From positions 755,143 to 819,142 of the forward strand of contig NC_045138.2 in assembly GCF_008831285.2 (NCBI RefSeq): a stretch of DNA of 64,000 nt, read 5' to 3'. This document shows, in pieces, positions 57,271 through 64,000 of this stretch; positions within the stretch are counted from its first letter, which is position 1; the number at the start of each line of letters is the position of its first letter. The position numbers and the translations under genes are program-made. The notes under the pieces are model-generated. The model did not search any database. It had not been told where the DNA came from and saw only the letters and a list, made by a program, of their open reading frames with translations. This stretch comes from Nymphaea colorata (taxonomy: Eukaryota; Streptophyta; Magnoliopsida; Nymphaeales; Nymphaeaceae).

Positions 57271-57389
57271 AGAAAGAGAAAAGGTCACTGGCTCATGCTC
57301 TTAATTTGATCGCATTTTCTTCGCAGCCTGTCATTGTCAAGGCATTTATGAAGATTTTTGCATCTTCTTAGTCAAAAACAACTTGTTTT

Positions 57390-57686
57390 TGCCTAATGCA
57401 GTGCAGAGGCTATGTGTGAAACATTTCCATGAACCCGTCAGAGGAATCCAACAACTATATATATATATATATATAATTCACGTTTGTATTATTCAATGTC
57501 ATTCAGCCAACTAATCAGGGTTTTCCATTTTAAGCAACAAATGGTTGAGAGAAAAGCAATGAAAATAAATTGTGGACTATCGTTGTTTTTCTCTTAGTTG
57601 TCCATCATATGAGTCACAGGACCCCGGTTACATGGATGGATAACTCGAAAAAGCTAGAGTGATTATGACATATATCTACACTTTAG

Positions 57687-57727
<41 letters not shown>

Positions 57728-58360
57728 ATTTCCTGAACTAATATTTACATGCTATGAGAAATTTGCTAGGAGAACTGTGAAGCTTGCCAACTAATTAAAA
57801 TGATAAACAACTATTCTGTCATTTTTTAATCTATTTATATATCTTTGTCAAATTTATCTCCTTTTATGAACAGTTTATGGTGTCTTCAACAAGGGGTTTT
57901 CAATTTTTAGTCATTTGACTGCATCCAACATCTAGCATATTTACATCCTCCATATATATCAATTATGTACATTGCGGAATTATGACCAAAAATTCAAAAT
58001 AAGTCCTTAGAAAATAGTTACCACATGAGCGATGAATTTATGGAATTTTCAGCGACAAATAACTATAGGTTTATGGTAAGTTTTTATTTTTAAATTATCC
58101 AGCATATTTGAATCACTCTTTCTCATCCACACACATACACAGTGGAAGTATGTACGTTTCTATTGTCATTATCAATATTCCTTACTGAAGAAGCGTCTGC
58201 TTTCAAATGGTTAGTTGGTGATATTTGATGGATCATCGTCAATATTATTGTTGTTAACTATTATCCAACAATAAGCACAACAAAATGATAATTAATGTAA
58301 CAAGTATATAGTTAAGCAACAAATAGAAAGCACATATTCCTTTCTTGTCATTAACCTGTG
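57390..58360. repeat. R4 repeat, copy 1
   Basis: Near-identical to 62,745-63,780 in the same orientation: 'gcagtgcagaggctatgtgt', 'ggataactcgaaaaagctag', 'ggtgtcttcaacaaggggtt', 'ctattatccaacaataagca'. It is the best-matched pair in the array and so probably the youngest duplication. No gene. Confidence 0.9.
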
Positions 58361-58974
58361 TTGATCGTCTTCTATACATATTGCATAAGAAAACAACAAT
58401 TGAGCTATATAGTTGCAATGCCACAATCACAAAATATGTGTGAGGCCGTCCATAGATGGATCGCCCTAACAAATAATCCCGGCAAGTGATATAATTTTCA
58501 TAATTAGTGTTTTATAAGCAAATGAACGTGATTAAGGTTGGTGAATTTTTACTTAATGAAACAAACACAGAGATCCATATCAGATTTAGTTTTAAATAAA
58601 TATCGTGCATCAAATCTCCATATATTTTGAAAGTCAGTTCTTAATGCAGTTCAAATTTGGTTTAAAAGCTGTCTTTACTTTCGGTTATATGACTTTGAAA
58701 ATCAGATTTGGATTATAAGTTCGGACTCACATATGGTATAAGCTTTTCTTCATTCGTATTCAAATCACAATATGTGAATATCCAACAAAACGGATACCGT
58801 AAAGAGTGCATTCGGTTTGAATCCTACCCATTAACGTCCCTACATATTGGATTCGGACTGGGTATTCAAAACATCAAAAAAAATTACTAATCAGAACAGG
58901 TAAATGGACGGATTCAATTTTAAAAGACATCAGATCGACGTTAAAAATTTACATGGATTCAATTGTGTTTATCT
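58361..58974. other. Spacer with a GATTCGG-type remnant
   Basis: 58,560-58,900 has 'gaaaatcagatttggattat' and 'tattggattcggactgggta' motifs like the hAT-like family. A 72-codon minus-strand frame at 58,254-58,472 overlaps R4 only in part and is not conserved. Confidence 0.4.
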
Positions 58975-59950
58975 TATATCCACGATCAAACTTTAATCAT
59001 ATTTACACGGTTTTCAAAACACAAGGAAAATAATTAAATTGTTCTTGTTGATAATTTATGGCCATTAAATTTTCAAAAGAAAGTAAATATTTTTGTATAT
59101 ATAGCAAAGGTTTTTTTTTTAAATAAAATAATTCATTTCTTGTTCTCACCTGGGGAAGATAAAGACAAGGGAGAGAGGGATGGACCTTGACCAGTCCTTT
59201 TTTTTTTTTCAATTTTCATTTTTCTTTTTCTTATTTCACCCACAAAAATCAAGCTCAGGACCTAGAGGCATGACAAAAGGAGGGGCGGCTTTAGATCTTC
59301 GTTTCAAAATGGTTGGTCATAATTTTCTTTCTTGCTCACCCGATAAGAAGATGGGGACAAGAGAGAAAGTGATGGATGGCTCCGACATTTTTTTTATAAT
59401 TCTCATTTTTCTTTTTCACTTTTCACAAATACAATTTTTGGATAAAAAAAAAAGACTTGTCTCTGTCTCTCACTTTCTCCCTTGTCGCCACCTTCAGTCA
59501 AGGTGAGGGAAAAAATTAAAATGAGAGAGAAGATTGCGACCCTGACCCCTATCTAGATTCCAAAAGATTCGAAGCCTCTCATTTTTGTCGTTTCTCGTTT
59601 TTTAGGTCCAAAGTTGCGTTGGAGCCTTTACATGGCAGTGATGCATGCCCCGTCTTTGAATGGACAAAATGTAAGAATAAGCAGAGGAACTTAATTAGAT
59701 GAGGACAAAGAATGAGTTTGATGATGCAGATTGGACGATAGAAACGCTGGATCCCTGTGAATTTTTGAAAACTAGTGTTTCATTGTATGCTTGCTTTGAA
59801 TGGCCAAACCAAATGAATAAATTTATGAATATCTGCCCATGCTTTATATGGTTAATTTTAATACACATTAAAAAAAAAATTAAATTGCAACTGATGGTTA
59901 TTAAAGAATATGTTGTATCAGCGATTAAATGGATCATACAGTGGACTAAT
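58975..59950. repeat. R5 fragment followed by R2 copy 3
   Basis: 58,975-59,190 equals the start of R5 ('ttcaaaacacaaggaaaata', 'gaccttgaccagtcctt'). 59,240-59,950 equals R2 ('gcggctttagatcttcgttt', 'gatgcatgccccgtctttga'). The join shows that array units recombined internally. Confidence 0.75.
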
Positions 59951-60239
59951 GACCTAAGTGTTTGGTTTTTACTGATCACTTTATATATATATATATATAT
60001 ATATAAGTGAACGATGACTTTAGTTATATAGAATCACTCAGCCATCTAACCAAAACCATCTATTTGAAGCAAATAGATAGTTGAAAGAAAGACAATGAGA
60101 AGAAGTTGTAAACTACAAAAATGTCTCTTACCTTTTTTTTTTTTACTTTTTTTTAATCATCCATCATGTTAGATCGATACAAATTAGATGGTTGACTGAT
60201 TATAATAAACTAGAGTTACTAGTCAATTTTTCTTTATTT

Positions 60240-60271
<32 letters not shown>

Positions 60272-61180
60272 CTGCAATCCTCTTGCCATATGTCCATTCA
60301 AATCTCTCTCACATGTAACTCGATGCAAATCTAATGCAATGCATGGGACTACATGTTTAAGACATGAGATGGGCAGAATAATTCAATTACTTTATATGTA
60401 TATATATACACACATTACTTTTTTTTTCAACTATTGTTTTAAATTGATACTTTGGTTTTAAGGATGACCTTTGCTCCCTTTCCACAAACAACTAATAATA
60501 CTAAGTGATAGCCTTGCAAGACACGTTGGAGATATCCTGAATTAATTTATGCAACCAGATTTACCCGGTATGAACAGCTAATTTTCTAAGAGAACTACCA
60601 AACTTGCCAACCAATGAAAGTGATACACGACTATTTTGTCTTTCTTTTCGACTCTATTTATATTTTCTTTTAGGAACAGTTTATGATTTCTTTGTGTGAT
60701 TGATTTTTTATTTTTAGTCATCCCCATCAGCCTATTTAAATCGCCAAGGTATATAGAGAAGTTCAATTATATACGTTGCTGAATTATGATGAAAATTTTA
60801 GAAAAGTATATGATGTTTTTCTTTTATTAGAGGCATGAATGCCGCTCATTTTCCTTATCCCCAAGGTATTAGGCTGCATTGGCATTTGGGAGAGATATGG
60901 TTTACCCGTCAACTAAATTATCGCGATTCCACCATTTGCAGTCCAAAAAAGTAATGCCCATGAGAATTGAACCGACAATGGATTTGTATATTACTTGTAC
61001 GATTCGCTATGTTACGGCCTTTGGAGCAAGAAAAATACTGTTAAAAAATGGTTGTCATATGAGCAATGAGGTTATCGTGTTTTTTGAGACAGATTATTTG
61101 AATTCTCTCTCTCATATTCGTATATTATATATATATATATATAGATACGTGAACAGTGATACTCAATCAATCTTAATTAT
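59951..61180. repeat. R3 repeat, copy 4, and following block
   Basis: Counterpart of 55,010-56,180. (TA)n tracts lie at 59,981-60,004, 60,240-60,272 and 61,122-61,143. A minus-strand SINE-like copy lies at 60,830-61,025. No gene. Confidence 0.8.
60830..61025 (-). mobile_element. SINE-like copy (in R3 copy 4)
   Basis: The minus strand has 'cgtaacatagcgaatcgtac' as a degenerate A-box region, 'tcggttcaattctcatgggc' with the B-box-like element, the shared body 'aatttagttgacgggtaaac', and a tail 'cctctaataaaagaaaaaca'. Confidence 0.6.
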
Positions 61181-61845
61181 TATTAAACTATGACCAAACA
61201 TCGGGGTTCTTCTACGTAATCAGCCCCACTCACTAAATAGATTCGAACAAGTTAGAAAAGATTGAAAATGAGGTTTTTAATTGTTATATCCACGATAAAA
61301 AATCAATTATATTTACACGGTTTTCAAAACACAAGGAAAATAATTGAATTGTTCTTGTTGATAATTTATGCCCATTAAATTTTCAAAAGAAAGTAAATTT
61401 TTTTGTATATATATAGCAAAGGTTTTTTTTTAAAAAAAAATGAAATGCTTCTGCATCAGTATTCAGTTTTGTGTTCAGTTGGGGAAAAGATAAAGACAAG
61501 GGAGAAGGGGATGGACCGTGACTAGTCCTTTCTTTTTGGATAAAACAAAAAAAAATAGAAATTGTGGCCATCTCTCCTTTTCTCACCTGTCCATTTTGCC
61601 CGAAGCTTAAAACTAGTGACCACTGTTGAGATTATAAGGGAGCGCCGAAGTCTTTCCTTTCCTTTATCATTTTTTCTCGTGTTTCTTGGGTCCAAGGTCA
61701 CGTTGAGCCTTTCACATGGCACCAGTACATGCCGCTTATTTGAGTGGGGAACGATGTAGATCGGTTGATACTGATGGAGGAGGTTCCATGCAGATTCCTC
61801 AAAACTTTCAGTTCATCATATGTTTGCTTGAATGAGGAAGCTAAA

Positions 61846-61879
<34 letters not shown>

Positions 61880-62250
61880 CATACTTTATATGGGTTATTT
61901 TCTTATCTTCATTTTAAAAGTAATTTACTACAATTTAAATATTTTTATTTAATACTTCACTAAAAAAACGACATGCAACTGATGGTTATTTAAAAAAAAA
62001 AAAAGCTGATCGTCATCAAAGAAATGTATCAGCTATCAAACAAAACATATAGTGCTGTCAATATCGATAGGACTTTTGTTGTATCGTTTCAATTTTATTA
62101 GGATGTTCGTGAAGAGAGATTATTAGTGATGTAGACTTAGTTGGGAACTAAAATGACAACTATTTCACGCAACAGTGGGATGTTGAATCCATTGAGTGCT
62201 CTGTGGAAGGTGACAGGGAAGCTTCGTTTGTTATTCTATTTTTAATAAAA
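61181..62250. repeat. R5 repeat, copy 2
   Basis: Counterpart of 56,181-57,270; (TA)n at 61,848-61,876 is shorter than the tract at the matching place in copy 1. No gene. Confidence 0.8.
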
Positions 62251-62744
62251 TAAAATAAAAAAAAAGAGAGAAAAATTCACTGTCTAGTTGAAAGAATGAT
62301 AAAAAAAATTCACTAATACTAAATAGATAAAAAATGTTCATTTGTTTCACTTTCATCATGATGGATCGGGTGGCTCTACTCAAAGAAAAGCCACACCTAG
62401 GTCATGGATAAAAACCCTTAGATTTAAATTTAAAAATGTTTTTTTTTGTTTTTTTGCAATCTAATCTAATTGACATGATCTAAAGAATGGGTTGATACAA
62501 AACATACACTAAGTTGACCATTTGTTAGACTTTAATGGTGTTTCTGTAATGATAAAAAATGGACCAACCCTTGTGACATGGTAACAAAAAAAAAAAACTT
62601 TTTTTATTAAAACAACTTGAACCAAATCATGATTTATATCAAAATAGTCTTATAAGGATCTGGTTTTTATCCTTGACCTAAGTATCTTGTTTTTACTAAT
62701 CAATATATATATATATAAACGATGACTCTAGTTATTAAAACAAC
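62251..62744. repeat. Spacer related to 54,560-55,060
   Basis: Shares 'tcatgatggatcgggtggct', 'aaaacccttagatttaaatt' and 'gttgatacaaaacatacact' with 54,720-54,870. No gene. Confidence 0.6.
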
Positions 62745-62810
62745 TTGTTTTTGCCGAATGCAGTGCAGAGGCTATGTGTGAAACATTTTCATGAACCGGT
62801 CAGAGGAATC

Positions 62811-62903
<93 letters not shown>

Positions 62904-63780
62904 TTGTATTATTCAATGTCATTCAGCCAACTAAACTAATCAGGGTTTTCCATTTTAAGCAGACAAATGATTGAGAGAAAAGCAACGAAAATAAAATGTG
63001 GACTATCGTTGTTTTTCTCTTAGCTGTCAATCATATGAGTCATAGGGCCCCAGTTACATGAATGGATAACTCGAAAAAGCTAGAGTGACTATGACATATA
63101 TCTACACTTTAGTTATATATATATATATATATATAAAAGATTTCCTGAACTAATATTTACATGCTATGAGAAATTTGCTACGAGATCTGTGAAGCTTGCC
63201 AACTAATTAAAATGATAAACAAATATTCTGTCCTTTTTTAATCTATTTATATATCTTTGTCAAATTTATCTTCTTTTATGAACAGTTTATGGTGTCTTCA
63301 ACAAGGGGTTTTCAATTTTTAGTCATTTGACTCCATCCAACATCCAGCATATTTACATCCTCCATATATATCAATTATGTACATTGCCGAATTATGACCA
63401 AAAATTGAAAATAAGTCCTTAGAAAATAGTTACCACATTAGCGATGAATTTATGGAATTTTCAGCGACAAATAACTATAGGTTTATGGTAAGTTTTTATT
63501 TTTAAATTATCCAGCATATTTGAATCACTCTTTCTCATCCACACACATACACATAAACATTTATGGTGGAAGTATGTACGTTTCTATTGTCATTATCAAT
63601 ATTCCTTACTGAAGAAGCTTATGCTTTCAAATGGTTAGTTGGTGATATTTGATGGATCATCGTCAATATTATTGTTGTTAACTATTATCCAACAATAAGC
63701 ACAACAAAATGATAATTAATGTAACAAGTATATAGTTAAGCAACAATAGAAAGCACATATTCCTTTCTTGTCATTAATAG
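62745..63780. repeat. R4 repeat, copy 2
   Basis: Counterpart of 57,390-58,360. The (TA)n tract near its left end (62,820-62,899, about 80 bp) is four times longer than the homologous tract in copy 1 (57,456-57,475). Confidence 0.9.
62820..62899. repeat. Longest (TA)n microsatellite in the window
   Basis: About 40 TA units without interruption. It lies between identical R4 flanks. Confidence 0.95.
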
Positions 63781-64000
63781 TTAAGCAGTTATTTTTTTAT
63801 TAAAATAAAGATCAATACTGGTCATTGTCTTTACCTTTCTATCTTTTTTCATTTTTTTTTTATTCAACTGAATAGTAAGAAGAATACAATCCATTATCCT
63901 TTAAAGTGAGTCGAAGCTCCTATCCAACCACTCACCTCCCTCCCTCCAATTCTTTCTTTCATACCTTATAGATCCAAACATGCATCAAGGCTTTGATGCA
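63781..64000. repeat. R2 repeat, copy 4, cut by the window end
   Basis: Matches 46,560-46,780 ('gatcaatactggtcattgtc', 'gagtcgaagctcctatccaa', 'cactcacctccctccctcc'). It is closer to copy 1 than to the other copies, so the array continues to the right with a unit like the first one. Confidence 0.85.

Noticed and set aside
44637-64000. CRISPR-like or phage-like arrays
   Set aside because: The repeats are long and irregular with no short-repeat/spacer structure, in a plant nuclear context. The short TA tracts are microsatellites.
1-64000. A wholly new defence or mobile system
   Set aside because: I read both strands and found only known gene families, known transposon types and unclassified noncoding repeats. 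Nothing supports a novel coding system.

Overview
The window looks like nuclear DNA from a flowering plant. Evidence: intron-split plant genes (a NAC transcription factor with a C-terminal membrane anchor, an ANTH/AP180-type clathrin assembly protein), CC-NB-ARC-LRR resistance-gene copies, a plant L1-type LINE, tRNA-derived SINEs, many (TA)n microsatellites and AT-rich intergenic DNA. I cannot name the species from sequence alone. All recognisable genes lie on the minus strand.

Left third (1-30 kb): a decaying resistance-gene cluster. Copy A (2.5-6.2 kb) is a clear pseudogene. Copy C (22.6-26.0 kb) keeps an open 894-codon CC-NB-ARC-partial-LRR frame, but its LRR tail is broken twice. Two short relics lie at 16.55-16.70 and 26.89-27.24 kb. 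The copies sit in a head-to-tail duplication of about 7.5 kb: 1-7.56 kb matches 20.84-28.3 kb, and partial units lie at 8.07-8.93 and 15.3-17.0 kb. Between the units are a LINE with a SINE and a hAT-like element nested in it (11.4-14.35 kb), a GC-rich element that may carry a captured exon (17.07-17.67 kb), and a 2-kb imperfect palindrome (18.27-20.2 kb). A 57-bp minisatellite sits inside a dispersed element at four places, with 1, 1, 3 and 8 units.

Middle (31.8-43.7 kb): two apparently intact genes. The first is a two-exon ANTH-domain clathrin adaptor of 572 codons with a 1.26-kb intron. The second is a six-exon NAC protein of 586 codons with a tail anchor and a predicted intron-containing 5' leader. 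Between them, 36.43-37.15 kb has an organelle-like composition.

Right third (44.6-64 kb): no gene seen. It is an irregular, mostly head-to-tail array of 1-4 kb noncoding repeats (called R1 to R5 here), peppered with (TA)n tracts. It includes five copies of one tRNA-derived SINE-like family.

I did not find a convincing undescribed biological system. The most unusual objects are the large palindrome, the nested SINE/hAT/LINE structure with clean target-site duplications, the minisatellite-bearing element and the long noncoding repeat array. Repeat matches were found by eye, so boundaries are approximate and no identity percentages were computed.
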